Notes: generated by a model from the letters alone, not told the origin. A DNA stretch of 64,000 nucleotides from Rhodoplanes sp046000175 (GCF_046000175.1 NZ_JBEOMB010000061.1:23778-87777); one strand, 5' to 3'; shown: positions 50,073 through 62,397, numbered from the stretch's first letter. Made by a program: numbers and translations.

Positions 50073-51002
50073 TCACGCGGCCGGACGGCCGGCGATCTGG
50101 CGTCGGCGCAGCGCCCGCGTCCATGTCGCGAGGCCGCGGCGCAGCGGCCGCAGGTCGATCAGGCGACGGTCCGCCCGCAGCACCCGTTCCACCGCGTGGA
50201 CGACGGCGGTCGGCCGGACATGGTGGATCATGTGGCCGCGCCCCTCCACCCGCACGGTCGTGCAGTGCGCCATCCGGGCCGCCAGCCAATCGACGTGGTG
50301 GTCGAAGGGGGCGATGCGGTCGCAGTCGCCGGCGATCACCACGGCCGGGCAGGCGATCTCGTGCAGGCGGTCGGCCACCGTCTCCATCACCGCGTTGAAG
50401 CCGTTCAGCTCCGCCGCCATCGCCATCACGGCGTGCGGCTGTACCGCCACCGCGAAGGGCAGCCTGAGCACATGGTCGGGCACGGGATCGGGCGCGAAGG
50501 TCGCGGCCAGCGAGCGGGCGGCGAGGAACGGCGCCACCTGGGGCAACGCCCAGCGCACCGGCCAGCCGAGCATGCGCTTCGACGCCACCCGCAGCAGCGG
50601 CCGCGCCGACGGCGGCGTCGGGCGGCAGAACGGACCGAGCAGCACGAGGCCGGCGAGGCGGTCGGGCCGGGCGAGAGCGAGGCACAGCGCGATCGACGAC
50701 GCGAAGGAGTGGGCGACGATCACGGGCCGATCGACCGCGAGCGCGTCGAGCACGGCGGCGAGCCACTCCGCCTGGCGATCCGGCGCCATGCGGTCGGCCG
50801 GCTGCGGCGCCGAGCCGCCGTATCCGGGTCGATCGATCGCCAGCAGTCGGTGTCCGCCGGACAGCTCGAGCAACGGCGCCATGATCTCCTCGGCGAGCCC
50901 GCTGACCCCGTGCAGCAGCACGACCGGCGGGCCGGACCCCGCCTCGAGCACATGGGCGGCGCCGTCCGGCAGGTCGATGGTGAGGTGTCGTGGCGAGGTC
51001 AT
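50073..51002 (-). CDS. Alpha/beta hydrolase
   Basis: 309 residues. Oxyanion loop PPVVLLHGVSG, nucleophile elbow VAHSFASS (Ser99, an A-x-S-x-A variant of GxSxG), IDRPGYGGS, acid region IAGDCDRIAPFDHH and catalytic His in RVEGRGHMIHH. Similar proteins are esterases or ring-cleavage hydrolases; substrate unknown. The C-terminal 40 residues are Arg-rich (RALRRRQIAGRP). Not obviously linked to neighbouring genes. Confidence 0.88.
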   Translation of the reverse strand: MTSPRHLTIDLPDGAAHVLEAGSGPPVVLLHGVSGLAEEIMAPLLELSGGHRLLAIDRPGYGGSAPQPADRMAPDRQAEWLAAVLDALAVDRPVIVAHSFASSIALCLALARPDRLAGLVLLGPFCRPTPPSARPLLRVASKRMLGWPVRWALPQVAPFLAARSLAATFAPDPVPDHVLRLPFAVAVQPHAVMAMAAELNGFNAVMETVADRLHEIACPAVVIAGDCDRIAPFDHHVDWLAARMAHCTTVRVEGRGHMIHHVRPTAVVHAVERVLRADRRLIDLRPLRRGLATWTRALRRRQIAGRPAA

Positions 51003-51188
51003 GCGGGCACCGCGGCGGTCTGCTCCTGATCGGCGGACGGGCGCCGTCATGGTGCAAATCGGGGCGGAGTGCCTGCGGTTCCTGTGTCGGAACCGGGACG
51101 GTCGGGGAGCGATCACGCCGCCGCACCAGGGTGTCACCCGAAAGGGTGTCGCCCGGAACCGCGAGCGACCCGGTGGGCTTGGTGCGGT

Positions 51189-51380
51189 ATGGCGACCGAA
51201 CGCGAGAAGCAGCCGAAACGAGACGGTGCGGACTCCGAGGAGGCCGGGAGGCGAGACCTCCCGAAGGCCGGCCCGCACGCCGCGCCAAAACTCACCGATC
51301 CGGAGAAGACGCCCGGCAGCGGGACACTGCCGAGCGACGAGGAGAACGCCGGCGGCGCGACGGAGGCTCCCACCGGCTGA
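51189..51380 (+). CDS. Small hydrophilic disordered protein, unknown
   Basis: 63 residues from the ATG at 51189. Almost entirely charged or small residues, with a KLTDPEKTPGSGTLPSDE stretch; the KTPGSGxLP pattern is reminiscent of short conserved proteins I associate with Bradyrhizobium relatives, from memory. No structured domain. It is divergent from the hydrolase gene. No strong ribosome binding site. Confidence 0.5.
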   Translation: MATEREKQPKRDGADSEEAGRRDLPKAGPHAAPKLTDPEKTPGSGTLPSDEENAGGATEAPTG

Positions 51381-51398
51381 GCCGAGTGGCGGCCCGCA

Positions 51399-51554
51399 TC
51401 AGCCCTGCATGCGGCGGCGCCGGCTGCGCACCGGAACCGGGACGAGCCGTGGCTCGGCGTTCGCGGCGAGCGCCCGGAGGCCGGCAGCGAGGATCAGGCC
51501 GAGCGCCACGATCAACCCGGTCGCCGTCATCATGTCCGCACCCACCCCGCTCAT
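51399..51554 (-). CDS. Small single-span membrane protein, unknown
   Basis: 51 residues from the ATG at 51554, with GGAG ten bases upstream. One hydrophobic helix (about 9-30, MTATGLIVALGLILAAGL) followed by a basic tail (RLVPVPVRSRRRRMQG), giving a strong positive-inside signal. No family recognised. The quality of the start signal and typical membrane-protein composition support it despite its small size. It is convergent with the 63-residue gene. Confidence 0.5.
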   Translation of the reverse strand: MSGVGADMMTATGLIVALGLILAAGLRALAANAEPRLVPVPVRSRRRRMQG

Positions 51555-51769
51555 CGCGCTCTCCTGTTGCCTGTCGACCTCTTTACGACGGTGAGGCCGG
51601 TTCGGATCACAACCCGCCGCTGCCTCACCATCGTCGACGATCTCGTTCGAGATGTGGGTTCGATCGGCGGAAAATGAACCCTGCCGCGGGCGATTATTGA
51701 CAATCTGTCGCGGTCGGTGAAGGCTTCGGTCCAGCCCCCCAGCCGCCCCAGCCGCGCCGGTCTCCCGCC

Positions 51770-52492
51770 TTGACGCGATCGTCCGCCACCTCGTCTCCCT
51801 CCACGCTGCGCGACCGCGCGCTGCGCGAGGTCGTCCGCCGCATCGAGGAGGACGTCATCTTCGGCCGGCTCGCGCCCGGCGCCCGGCTGGTCGAGGACCG
51901 GCTGATGACCCGCCACGGCGCCAGCCGACACTGCGTCCGCCAGGCGCTCGCCCAGCTCGAGCAGGCCGGCCTCGTCCGCCGCGAGAAGAACGTCGGCGCG
52001 ACGGTGCGCTCCTACGCGGCCGAGGAGGTGGTGAAGATCTACGAGGTGCGCGAGCTGCTCACCCGCCAGGCGGCGCTGATGATCGCGCTGCCGGCGCCGG
52101 CCACGCTGGCCGAGCATCTCGCCGCGATCCAGAACCGCTACCGCGCCTGCATCGCGGCCGGCGACCTGCGCGGCGTCCACGAGGCGAACGACGAATTCCA
52201 TCTCGCGCTCTTCTCGGCCTGCGGCAACCCGTATCTGGTGCGCACCCTGCAGGACTACATGAACCTGACACTGCCGATGCGGGCCAAGAATCTCGGGGAC
52301 CGCGCCGGGCGCGACGTCTCGGTGCGTCAGCACGACATGATGATCGAGCTTCTGGGCGGCCGTGACTCCTGGGCGCTCGCCCAGCTCTGCGTCGCCCATC
52401 TGCAGGCCAGCAAGGCCGATTATCTGGCGCGGGTCGCGGCCGGCGCGCCGGCGCCGCTGGCGATCGTCACGGAGGGCCGGCCCGACCGATGA
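51770..52492 (+). CDS. GntR-family (FadR/FCD) transcriptional regulator
   Basis: 240 residues. Only a TTG at 51770 is available as start, as the frame closes upstream at 51698 without ATG or GTG. The N-terminal winged helix is LREVVRRIEEDVIFGRLAPG, RLMTRHGASRHCVRQALAQL and GLVRREKNVGATVRSY. The all-helical FCD sensor domain follows (YEVRELLTRQAALMIA, NDEFHLALFSACGNPYL, HDMMIELL, HLQASKADYLAR). It is upstream of a TctC-type binding protein and an IlvD/Edd dehydratase and probably represses them until a sugar acid or other carboxylate binds. Confidence 0.9.
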   Translation: MTRSSATSSPSTLRDRALREVVRRIEEDVIFGRLAPGARLVEDRLMTRHGASRHCVRQALAQLEQAGLVRREKNVGATVRSYAAEEVVKIYEVRELLTRQAALMIALPAPATLAEHLAAIQNRYRACIAAGDLRGVHEANDEFHLALFSACGNPYLVRTLQDYMNLTLPMRAKNLGDRAGRDVSVRQHDMMIELLGGRDSWALAQLCVAHLQASKADYLARVAAGAPAPLAIVTEGRPDR

Positions 52493-52590
52493 GACGACGG
52501 CGCGCCGCGCCAGCAGAACGACGATCAAGATCGACGATTCAAGACCGACGGCCAAAGAACCAAACAACGAAGCTTCACGGGAGAGACACC

Positions 52591-53574
52591 ATGCGAACCA
52601 GTTTGGCACTCGCGGCAGGGCTCCTGCTCGCCGCCAGCATGACGATGACCACGACACTGCCGGCGTCGGCTCAGGAGGCGTGGCCGGCCCGCACCGTCAC
52701 GGTCGTCGTGCCGTTTTCGGCGGGCGGCACCACCGACATGTTCGGGCGGCTGTTCGTCCAGGCCATGCAGGACAAGTACAAGACGCCCTTCGTGATCGAG
52801 AACAAGGCGGGCGCCGGCGGCACGCTCGGCGCCGCCTGGGTGGCGCGCGCCAAGCCGGACGGCTACACGCTGCTCGTCGGCACCGCCAGCACGCAGGCGA
52901 TCGCGCCCTTCGTCTACAAGGACCCGCGCTACGACGCCGAGAAGGATTTTGCCGCGATCAGCCTGTTCGCCAAGGTGCCGAACCTGCTCACCGTCACGCC
53001 CAAGCTGCCGCCGAAGACCGTGCCGGAGCTGATCGCCTACGCCAAGTCGCGGCCCGAGCCGCTGGTCTACGGCTCGTCCGGCGTCGGCAGCGCCACCCAT
53101 CTGCCGGCCGAGCTGTTCCAGATGATGGCCGGCATCAAGCTCGTCCACGTGCCCTACAAGAGCTCGAACGACGTCGCCGCGGCGCTGTCGGGCGGCCATG
53201 TCGACCTCGCCTTCGACAACATCACGTTCGCCTGGCCGCTGGCGCAGTCCGGCACGGTGCGGGCGCTCGCCGTCACCAGCACGGAGCGCAGCCCGACCGC
53301 GCCGGATCTCCCGACCATCGCCGAGACGCTGCCGGGTTTCGACGCGCCGTCCTGGCACGGCCTGTTCGCGCCGGCCGGCACGCCGCGCGCCGTGGTCGAG
53401 CAGATCGCCGCCGATATCAAGACGTTCTTCGGCACGCCCGAGATGGCGGCGCGGCTGAAGGAGATCGGCGCGGTCGCCTCGCCCATCACGCCGGACGCCT
53501 TCTCGACGTTTGCGACCGCGGAGAGAAAGCGCTATCGCGACATCGTCGCCAAGGCCGGGCTGCAGCCGTTCTGA
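52591..53574 (+). CDS. Tripartite tricarboxylate transporter-type (Bug/TctC) periplasmic binding protein
   Basis: 327 residues with a Sec signal peptide (about 1-28, ending PASAQE). Bug-family landmarks are WPARTVTVVVPFSAGGTTD, VIENKAGAGGTLGA, DGYTLLVGTAS, YGSSGVGSATHLPAELF, HVPYKSSNDVAAALSGGHVD and FAPAGTPRAVV. It binds carboxylate-type solutes in the periplasm. No TctA/TctB membrane genes are adjacent, which is common for orphan Bug proteins. The ATG at 52591 has GGGAGAGA upstream. It sits between the GntR regulator and the dehydratase. Confidence 0.93.
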   Translation: MRTSLALAAGLLLAASMTMTTTLPASAQEAWPARTVTVVVPFSAGGTTDMFGRLFVQAMQDKYKTPFVIENKAGAGGTLGAAWVARAKPDGYTLLVGTASTQAIAPFVYKDPRYDAEKDFAAISLFAKVPNLLTVTPKLPPKTVPELIAYAKSRPEPLVYGSSGVGSATHLPAELFQMMAGIKLVHVPYKSSNDVAAALSGGHVDLAFDNITFAWPLAQSGTVRALAVTSTERSPTAPDLPTIAETLPGFDAPSWHGLFAPAGTPRAVVEQIAADIKTFFGTPEMAARLKEIGAVASPITPDAFSTFATAERKRYRDIVAKAGLQPF

Positions 53575-53698
53575 TCCAGCCTCCCGCGCCTGACTCGGCG
53601 TCGACCGCGCGTGCCGCCCGTCCGGGCGGCCGCACCCCCGATCGAACAGACAAAAGCAGATAGCCCGGCCCGCCGCGGGCCGCAACGGAGAAACGACC

Positions 53699-55399
53699 AT
53701 GACGAAGGGCCTGCGCAAGGGTCTCACCAGCTACGGCGACGCCGGCTTCTCGCTGTTCCTGCGCAAGGCCTTCATCAAGGCGATGGGCTACTCGGACGAC
53801 GCGCTCGATCGGCCGATCGTCGGCATCACCAACACGGGCAGCGACTACAATCCCTGCCACGGTAACATGCCGGCCCTGGTCGAGGCGGCCAAGCGCGGCG
53901 TCATGCTGGCCGGCGCCATGCCGATGGTGTTCCCGACCATCTCGATCCACGAGAGCTTCGCCCATCCGACCTCGATGTTCCTGCGCAACCTGATGGCCAT
54001 GGACACCGAGGAGATGATCCGGGCCCAGCCCATGGACGCCGTCATCGTCATCGGCGGCTGCGACAAGACGCTGCCGGCTCAGATCATGGCGGCGGCGAGC
54101 GTCGATCTGCCGACCGTGGTGGTGCCCGTCGGGCCGATGGTGGTGGGCCATCACAAGGGCGAGGTTCTGGGCGCCTGCACGGACTGCCGGCGGCTGTGGA
54201 GCGCGCACCGCGCCGGCGACATCGACGAGCAGGAGATCGGCGAGGTCGAGGGGCGGCTCGCGCCGTCGGTCGGCACCTGCATGGTGATGGGCACGGCCTC
54301 CACCATCGCCTGCATGACCGAGGCGCTCGGCCTGTCGCTGCCGATGAGCGCCACCGTGCCGGCCCCGCATGCCGAGCGCGTCCGCATCGCCGAGGCGAGC
54401 GGAAGGCGCGCCGCCGAGATGGCGCGCAGCGGCGGCCCGCGGCCGAGCGAGATCCTCACCCCCGCGGCGTTCCGCAACGCCCAGGTGGTGCTGCAGGCGA
54501 TCGGCGGCTCGACCAACGGCATCGTCCACCTCACCGCCATCGCCAACCGCACGCCGCACCGGATCGACCTCGACTCGTTCGACGCGATCGGCCGCGAGGT
54601 GCCGGTGCTGGTCGATCTCAAGCCGTCCGGCGACCACTACATGGAGCATTTCCACCACGCCGGCGGCATGCCGAAGCTCCTGCAGCAGCTCGGATCGCTG
54701 ATCGATCTCGATGCCCCGACGGTCGCCGGCGGCACGCTGCGCGACGTCGTCGCTCAGGCCGAGGAGGTGCCGGGCCAGACGGTGATCCGCTCGGCGGCGA
54801 ACCCGATCAAGCCGGTCGGCGCCGTCGCGGTGCTGCACGGCAACCTCGCGCCGCGCGGCGCCGTCATCAAGCATTCGGCGGCGACGCCGTCGCTGCTGCA
54901 GCACACCGGGCGGGCCGTGGTGTTCGAGTCGACCGCCGACATGGCTGCCCGCATCGACGATCCCGATCTCGACGTGCGGGCCGACGACGTGCTGGTGCTG
55001 CGCAACACCGGCCCGAAGGGGGCGCCCGGCATGCCCGAGGCCGGCTACCTGCCGATCCCGCGGAAGCTCGGCCGCCAAGGCGTCAAGGACATGGTCCGCA
55101 TCTCCGACGCTCGGATGAGCGGCACGGCCTTCGGCACCATCGTGCTCCACATCACGCCGGAGTCGGCCGACGGCGGGCCGCTCGCACTGGTGCGGACCGG
55201 CGACGTGATCCGGCTCGACGTCGCGGCGCGCCGCATCGACATGCTGGTCGACGACGCCGAGCTGGAGACCCGACGGGCCGGGCTCGGCGTGCCGGCCGAG
55301 CCGGCATGGGCGGCCCGCGGCTACGCGCGGCTGTACTGGACCTCGGTGCTGCAGGCCGACGAGGGCTGCGACTTCGACTTCATGCGCCGGGAACCCTGA
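53699..55399 (+). CDS. IlvD/Edd-family dehydratase (probable sugar-acid dehydratase)
   Basis: 566 residues. The Fe-S cluster ligands of this family are visible: Cys53 (GSDYNPCHG), Cys121 (IGGCDKTLPA) and Cys194 (VGTCMVMGTAST), with the carbamylatable Lys153 in GHHKGEVLGAC. The spacing matches pentonate dehydratases such as L-arabinonate dehydratase better than IlvD or Edd. They convert aldonic acids to 2-keto-3-deoxy acids. Context with a GntR/FCD regulator and a Bug binding protein supports catabolism of an imported sugar acid; the exact substrate is not determinable here. Confidence 0.9.
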   Translation: MTKGLRKGLTSYGDAGFSLFLRKAFIKAMGYSDDALDRPIVGITNTGSDYNPCHGNMPALVEAAKRGVMLAGAMPMVFPTISIHESFAHPTSMFLRNLMAMDTEEMIRAQPMDAVIVIGGCDKTLPAQIMAAASVDLPTVVVPVGPMVVGHHKGEVLGACTDCRRLWSAHRAGDIDEQEIGEVEGRLAPSVGTCMVMGTASTIACMTEALGLSLPMSATVPAPHAERVRIAEASGRRAAEMARSGGPRPSEILTPAAFRNAQVVLQAIGGSTNGIVHLTAIANRTPHRIDLDSFDAIGREVPVLVDLKPSGDHYMEHFHHAGGMPKLLQQLGSLIDLDAPTVAGGTLRDVVAQAEEVPGQTVIRSAANPIKPVGAVAVLHGNLAPRGAVIKHSAATPSLLQHTGRAVVFESTADMAARIDDPDLDVRADDVLVLRNTGPKGAPGMPEAGYLPIPRKLGRQGVKDMVRISDARMSGTAFGTIVLHITPESADGGPLALVRTGDVIRLDVAARRIDMLVDDAELETRRAGLGVPAEPAWAARGYARLYWTSVLQADEGCDFDFMRREP

Positions 55400-55774
55400 C
55401 GAAGGTATTAGAGGCGGGTTTCCATGGCCTAGCCTAAAGGTTTCGGAATCCGTAAACGCACCGGTTTTGGCTAGATAACTGTACGTATACAAAGCGTCGG
55501 ATGGCCGGTGCTACGGTGCCCCCGGCACGCCTCGCCAGGTACGGAGACGACGTGGAGGGGTGCCGGACGGGCGGGTCCCCTCCGTGCAGTCGCTCGTCAT
55601 TTTCCTCTCTCGTTCGGGCCCGAGCCGTCGTGCCCGCAGCACCTTTGAAGCGACCGAGAATTACCGTTTTCGGGAGTTTTCGTCAGAACCTTTTCCGGAT
55701 CAGAACATTACCCTTCTTGCCGAGCCGTCCGTGGTCCGTGCACGCCGTCGGCCCCCCTGTCCCGACGACCCCGT
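55400..55774. other. Intergenic region, no gene recognised
   Basis: About 375 bases with a locally AT-richer patch around 55440-55500 (GGTTTTGGCTAGATAACTG, then CGTATACAAAGCG). No RNA, repeat or coding region that I can support. Confidence 0.4.
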
Positions 55775-56083
55775 ATGTCCGCTCACGACGATCCGATCCT
55801 GACCGCCATCGAGGCCCACCGGGCGGCGCACGCCGCTTGGCGCGAGGCCGCGTCCGACGGCGAAGGGGCGGCGGGCAGTCCCGACGGCCGGGCGACAACC
55901 GACCGGTTGAGGGCGGCGGCCGAAGCCGCCGCCTGGGCGCTGCTCGACGTGATGCCGACCACCCCGACCGGCCTTTTGAGCCTCGCCACCTACGCGGGCG
56001 ACTTCGTCGTCGCCGGCAACGCCTGGCCGGAGGGCTGGGATCAGCGCTTCTACGCCGTCGTGGTCCGCTGGCCGGGCGACTGA
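55775..56083 (+). CDS. Conserved-looking hypothetical protein
   Basis: 102 residues, predicted mostly helical. It starts DDPILTAIEAHRAAHAAWREA and continues to AWALLDVMPTTPTGLLSLATYAG; this DPIxxAIExHRxA...PTTxxGLxxLxxY layout is one I associate with short uncharacterised proteins of Bradyrhizobium and Rhodopseudomonas, from memory only. No catalytic motif or signal peptide. The downstream gene glgP is separated by 240 bases. Confidence 0.6.
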   Translation: MSAHDDPILTAIEAHRAAHAAWREAASDGEGAAGSPDGRATTDRLRAAAEAAAWALLDVMPTTPTGLLSLATYAGDFVVAGNAWPEGWDQRFYAVVVRWPGD

Positions 56084-56322
56084 GCCGCAGGCCGGCACCC
56101 GGGCCGCTGCGGGCGCCGGACCGCATGGGCCGGCATGGGCCCCCCGGATCAGCATCCGGGCTCGACCGCAAGCTCGTAGTAGCCCTGGGTACGCGGCAGA
56201 GTGGAAGCCGACCGGGTGACACGAAGTCCATGGTATAGGGAGAGAGAGTCGGCGCGCCGGCTCGATCGCGACGGATGCGCGGCCGCCGGGTCCGTGAATC
56301 CGACCACTGGAGCTTGGGTTCG

Positions 56323-58829
<2,507 letters not shown>

Positions 58830-58833
<4 letters not shown>

Positions 58834-60092
58834 CCGTCACGACGCTCGGACCCTGCCGGTTCCGCTCGCCGCGCTCGGGCTTCGTCTCCGAGGAGGAGCG
58901 GGTCCCGGCCAACATCATCCGCGGGCCCGACCGCGGCGACGATCCGGGGCCGCTGTTCGAGCTCGCCGGCCCGCGCGAGATGCTGTTCTTCGATCCGCCG
59001 CGGGTGCGCGCCGGCATCATCACCTGCGGCGGCCTGTGCCCCGGCCTCAACAACGTCATCCGCTCGCTTGTGCGCGAGCTGCACGGCGGCTACGAGGTCC
59101 GCGAGGTCATCGGCTTCCGCATGGGCTATGGCGGCCTCGATCCGCGCAACCACCACGAGCCGGTGGTGCTGCATCACGCGAGCGTCGACGACATCCACCA
59201 GCAGGGCGGCACCATCCTCGGCACGTCGCGCGGCCCCGTCGACGTCACGGCCGCGGTCGACAACCTGATCCGGCGCAAGATCGACATGCTGTTCTGCATC
59301 GGTGGCGACGGGACGCAGCGCGGCGCCTTCGCGCTCTACGAGGCGTGCAAGGCGCGCGGCCACGCGCTCGCCGTCGTCGGCGTGCCGAAGACGATCGACA
59401 ACGACGTCCTCTATGTCGACCGCACCTTCGGCTATCTCACCGCCCTGGAGGAGGCGCGCCACGTCATCGACGCGGCCCACAACGAGGCGCGCAGCGTCGA
59501 GAACGGCGTCGCCGTCGTCAAGGTGATGGGCCGGCACGCGGGCTTCATCGCGGCCGGCGCCACCATCGCCAGCCAGGACGTCAACTTCACCCTGGTGCCC
59601 GAGGTGCCGTTCCGGCTCGACGGCGAGCACGGCTTCCTGGCCGCCGTGATCGAGCGGGTGCGCGAGCGCGGCCACGCCGTCGTGGTGGTCGCCGAGGGGG
59701 CCGGGCAGGACCTGTTCCCGGACGAGCCGAAGGCGACCGACGCCTCCGGCAACGTCAAGCTGAAGGACATCGGCCCGTTCCTCGCCAAGGCGATCGGCGA
59801 GGCGTTCGCGGCTGCCAAGCTGCCGCTGACGCTCCGCTACTTCGACCCCGGCTACCAGATCCGCAGCCGGCCGGCGAACTGCGAGGACGCGGTGCTGTGC
59901 GACATGTTCGCCCGCCAGGCCGTGCATGCCGCGATGGCCGGCAAGACCGGCATGGTGGTCGGGCAGCTGCACGGCACCTTCATCCACGTGCCGACGTCGC
60001 TGATCGCGTCGGGCGCCAAGCAGCTCGATACCGACGGCCTGTTCTGGCACTCGGTGCTGGCCGCCAACCAGCAGCCCGACCGGTTCGGGTGA
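58830..60092 (+). CDS. pfk: 6-phosphofructokinase, long plant-like type
   Basis: 420 residues, GTG start overlapping glgP by four bases. PFK family: GIITCGGLCPGLNNVIRSLV, ILGTSRGP, FCIGGDGTQRGAFAL, VGVPKTIDNDV, VKVMGRHAGFIA and LRYFDPGYQIRS. The substrate-determining pair is mixed: Gly after GGD (as in ATP-PFK) and Lys in PKTIDND (as in PPi-PFK), the combination seen in plant-like ATP-dependent PFKs. The coupling to glgP suggests it feeds glycogen-derived sugar into glycolysis. Which phosphate donor is used needs an assay. Confidence 0.9.
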
Positions 60093-60312
60093 GGGTGGGG
60101 TGAGGGCGCCCGGCCCAGAGGTCGGTCGGGCTTGGCCGGCGGCTTCGTCGTGTCGGTTGCGCCCGCCACACGGCCGGTGCGGGCTGGCGCGCCCCGGCCC
60201 GGATCGGCTATAGGACAGCCGGCTCGCGCGGCAGACCGCCCGGTCGCTGCGGCGGGCCGGTCCTCGCGACGGCACAGCCATCGCGGAAAACATGGTCGTC
60301 GCGACGGCATAT

Positions 60313-60388
60313 GGCCCCGTAGCTCAGTGGATAGAGCAGCAGCCTTCTAAGCTGAAGGTCCCTGGTTCGAATCCAGGCGGGGTCGCCA
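60313..60388 (+). tRNA. tRNA-Arg (anticodon UCU)
   Basis: 76 nt with encoded CCA. Acceptor GGCCCCG/CGGGGTC, D arm GCTC-AGTGGATA-GAGC, anticodon loop CTTCTAA giving TCT at 60346-60348, T arm CCTGG-TTCGAAT-CCAGG. The last anticodon-stem pair (60339/60355) is a G-A mismatch. It decodes AGA, a rare codon in such a GC-rich genome. Confidence 0.95.
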
Positions 60389-60627
60389 AAGCCCTTCTCC
60401 CAAAACGCCGTCCGTCAGTAGGGGCCGCCTGATCCGCATCGGGCCGATCCTCGATTGTCGACAACTGACCTGATCAGCACCGCGCAGTGGCCCGACCGCG
60501 CGGGCCGGAGCGCGCAACTCAGATATGTCGCACAGCGAAACAGCATCACCCCGCTACCTGACTCCAACGGATGTTAACAATTGTCCGGCAAGCTCCGTCC
60601 ACGTTCGTCTAACCGACAGGATCCGTG

Positions 60628-62343
60628 ATGAGCACGCGCACCGAACCCGTGAGAGCCAGACTCGGGCTGAGCATCGGGCAGAAAATATACATGCTCATCG
60701 GATTAGCCTTTCTGGGTCTGCTCGGTGTCGCATTGCTCGACTCGCGCGAGCTCGCCGGGAGTCTTCAGGAGCAGAAGAAGCTCGAGCTGCAGCATCTCAC
60801 CGAGCTGGCGGTCGGCATCGTCAAGGACGAGCACGCCGCCGCCGAGAAGGGGACCGTGCCGGTCACCGAGGCGCAGAAGCGTGCGCTCGCCCGTATCGCT
60901 GCGCTGCGCTACGGCCCGGCGGGCGATTACTTCATCGTGCTCGACACCAGCAACAAGATGCTGATGCACCCGATCGCGGTGCAGCTCGTCGGCAAGGACG
61001 TGTCCGGCATGAAGGATGCCAACGGCAAGCTCCTCGCCGTCGCCATCACGGACGTCGCGCGAAACTACGGTAACGGCTTCGTCGACTACGAATGGAACAA
61101 GCCCGGCTCCGACAAGCCGCAACCGAAGATCTCGTACGTCGCCGGCTTCAAGCCGTGGAACTGGGTGATCAGCACGGGCGTGTTCGTCGACGACCTCGCG
61201 GCCCAGACCTGGGCCGCGACGCAGCGCTCGCTGATCGCCGCCGGCGTCGTGCTGCTGATCACGCTCGCCGTCTCGGTGTTCATGGCGCGACGGATCACGG
61301 CGCCGCTGCACCGGATGACCGCGGCCATGAAGGAGCTGGCGACCGGCCGGCTCGACATCGACATCCCCGGCGTCGGGCGCCGCGACGAGATCGGCGACAT
61401 GGCCGAGGCGGTGACGGTGTTCAAGACCAACGCAGTCGAGCGCCGGCGGCTCGAAGCCGAGCAGCACGAGGCGGAGGCGCGCGCCGAAGCCGCCCGCAAG
61501 GCCGACATGGTGCGGCTTGCCGATCAGTTCGAGCAGGCGGTCGGCGGCATCATCGCGACCGTCTCGTCGGCGGCGACCGAGCTCGAGGTGACGGCGACGA
61601 CGCTCACCCGTACGGCCGACACGACGCAGCAGATGTCGGCGACGGTCAGCGCCGCCTCCGAGGAGGCGTCGACCAACGTGCAGGCCGTGGCGGCGGCCAC
61701 CAACGAGATGACCTCGTCGATCGGCGAGATCGCGCGTCAGGTGCAGACCTCGAGCCGCATCGCCGACGCGGCGGTGAGCCAGGCGGCGAAGACCGACGCG
61801 CGGGTCGGCGAATTGTCGGTCGCGGCGAACCGGATCGGCGACGTGGTGAAGCTGATCACCGACATCGCCGAGCAGACCAATCTTCTGGCGTTGAACGCCA
61901 CCATCGAGGCGGCGCGCGCCGGTGAGGCCGGCAAGGGGTTCGCGGTCGTCGCCAACGAGGTCAAGGCACTGGCCGGGCAGACCGCCAAGGCGACCGGCGA
62001 GATCTCGTCGCAGATTTCCGCCATGCAGGCGGCGACCCAGGATTCGGTCGCGGCCATCAAGGAGATCTCCGGCACCATCAGCCAGATCGCCGAGGTGGCC
62101 TCGGCCATCGCGGCCGCCGTCGAGGAGCAGGGCGCCGCGACGGCCGAGATCTCGCGCAACATCCAGCAGGCGGCCTCGGGCACGTCGCAGGTGGCGAGCA
62201 ACATCACGGCGGTCAGCCGCGGCGCCGAGGAAACCGGCGCGGCGTCGGGCGAGGTCCTCAACGCCGCCGGCCAGCTCGCCATCGAGAGCAACCAGCTCCG
62301 CAGCGAGGTGACCAAGTTCCTCGACACGGTGCGGGCGGCGTAA
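60628..62343 (+). CDS. Methyl-accepting chemotaxis protein with single Cache sensor
   Basis: 571 residues from the ATG at 60628, with AGGA upstream. Transmembrane helix 1 (about 19-39), periplasmic sCache_2-type sensor (about 40-190, with GPAGDYFIVLDTSNKMLMHP and FKPWNWVISTGVFVDDL), helix 2 (about 200-220, SLIAAGVVLLITLAVSVFMA), HAMP (RRITAPLHRMTAAMKELATG), and the signalling domain with the conserved hairpin tip EQTNLLALNATIEAARAGE. No C-terminal CheR/CheB pentapeptide. It relays binding of a small ligand, for example a carboxylate, to CheA. No other che genes lie here. Confidence 0.95.
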   Translation: MSTRTEPVRARLGLSIGQKIYMLIGLAFLGLLGVALLDSRELAGSLQEQKKLELQHLTELAVGIVKDEHAAAEKGTVPVTEAQKRALARIAALRYGPAGDYFIVLDTSNKMLMHPIAVQLVGKDVSGMKDANGKLLAVAITDVARNYGNGFVDYEWNKPGSDKPQPKISYVAGFKPWNWVISTGVFVDDLAAQTWAATQRSLIAAGVVLLITLAVSVFMARRITAPLHRMTAAMKELATGRLDIDIPGVGRRDEIGDMAEAVTVFKTNAVERRRLEAEQHEAEARAEAARKADMVRLADQFEQAVGGIIATVSSAATELEVTATTLTRTADTTQQMSATVSAASEEASTNVQAVAAATNEMTSSIGEIARQVQTSSRIADAAVSQAAKTDARVGELSVAANRIGDVVKLITDIAEQTNLLALNATIEAARAGEAGKGFAVVANEVKALAGQTAKATGEISSQISAMQAATQDSVAAIKEISGTISQIAEVASAIAAAVEEQGAATAEISRNIQQAASGTSQVASNITAVSRGAEETGAASGEVLNAAGQLAIESNQLRSEVTKFLDTVRAA

Positions 62344-62397
62344 GCCGCTGCAGCCCGAGCGGCGAGCGGTCGCAAGGCGCCGCGCCCCGCGGCGCCC

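Noticed and set aside
60313..60388. tRNA-Arg as an integration site of a genomic island
   Set aside because: No integrase, no duplicated tRNA 3' end downstream, and the following DNA has the usual composition and a normal chemoreceptor gene.
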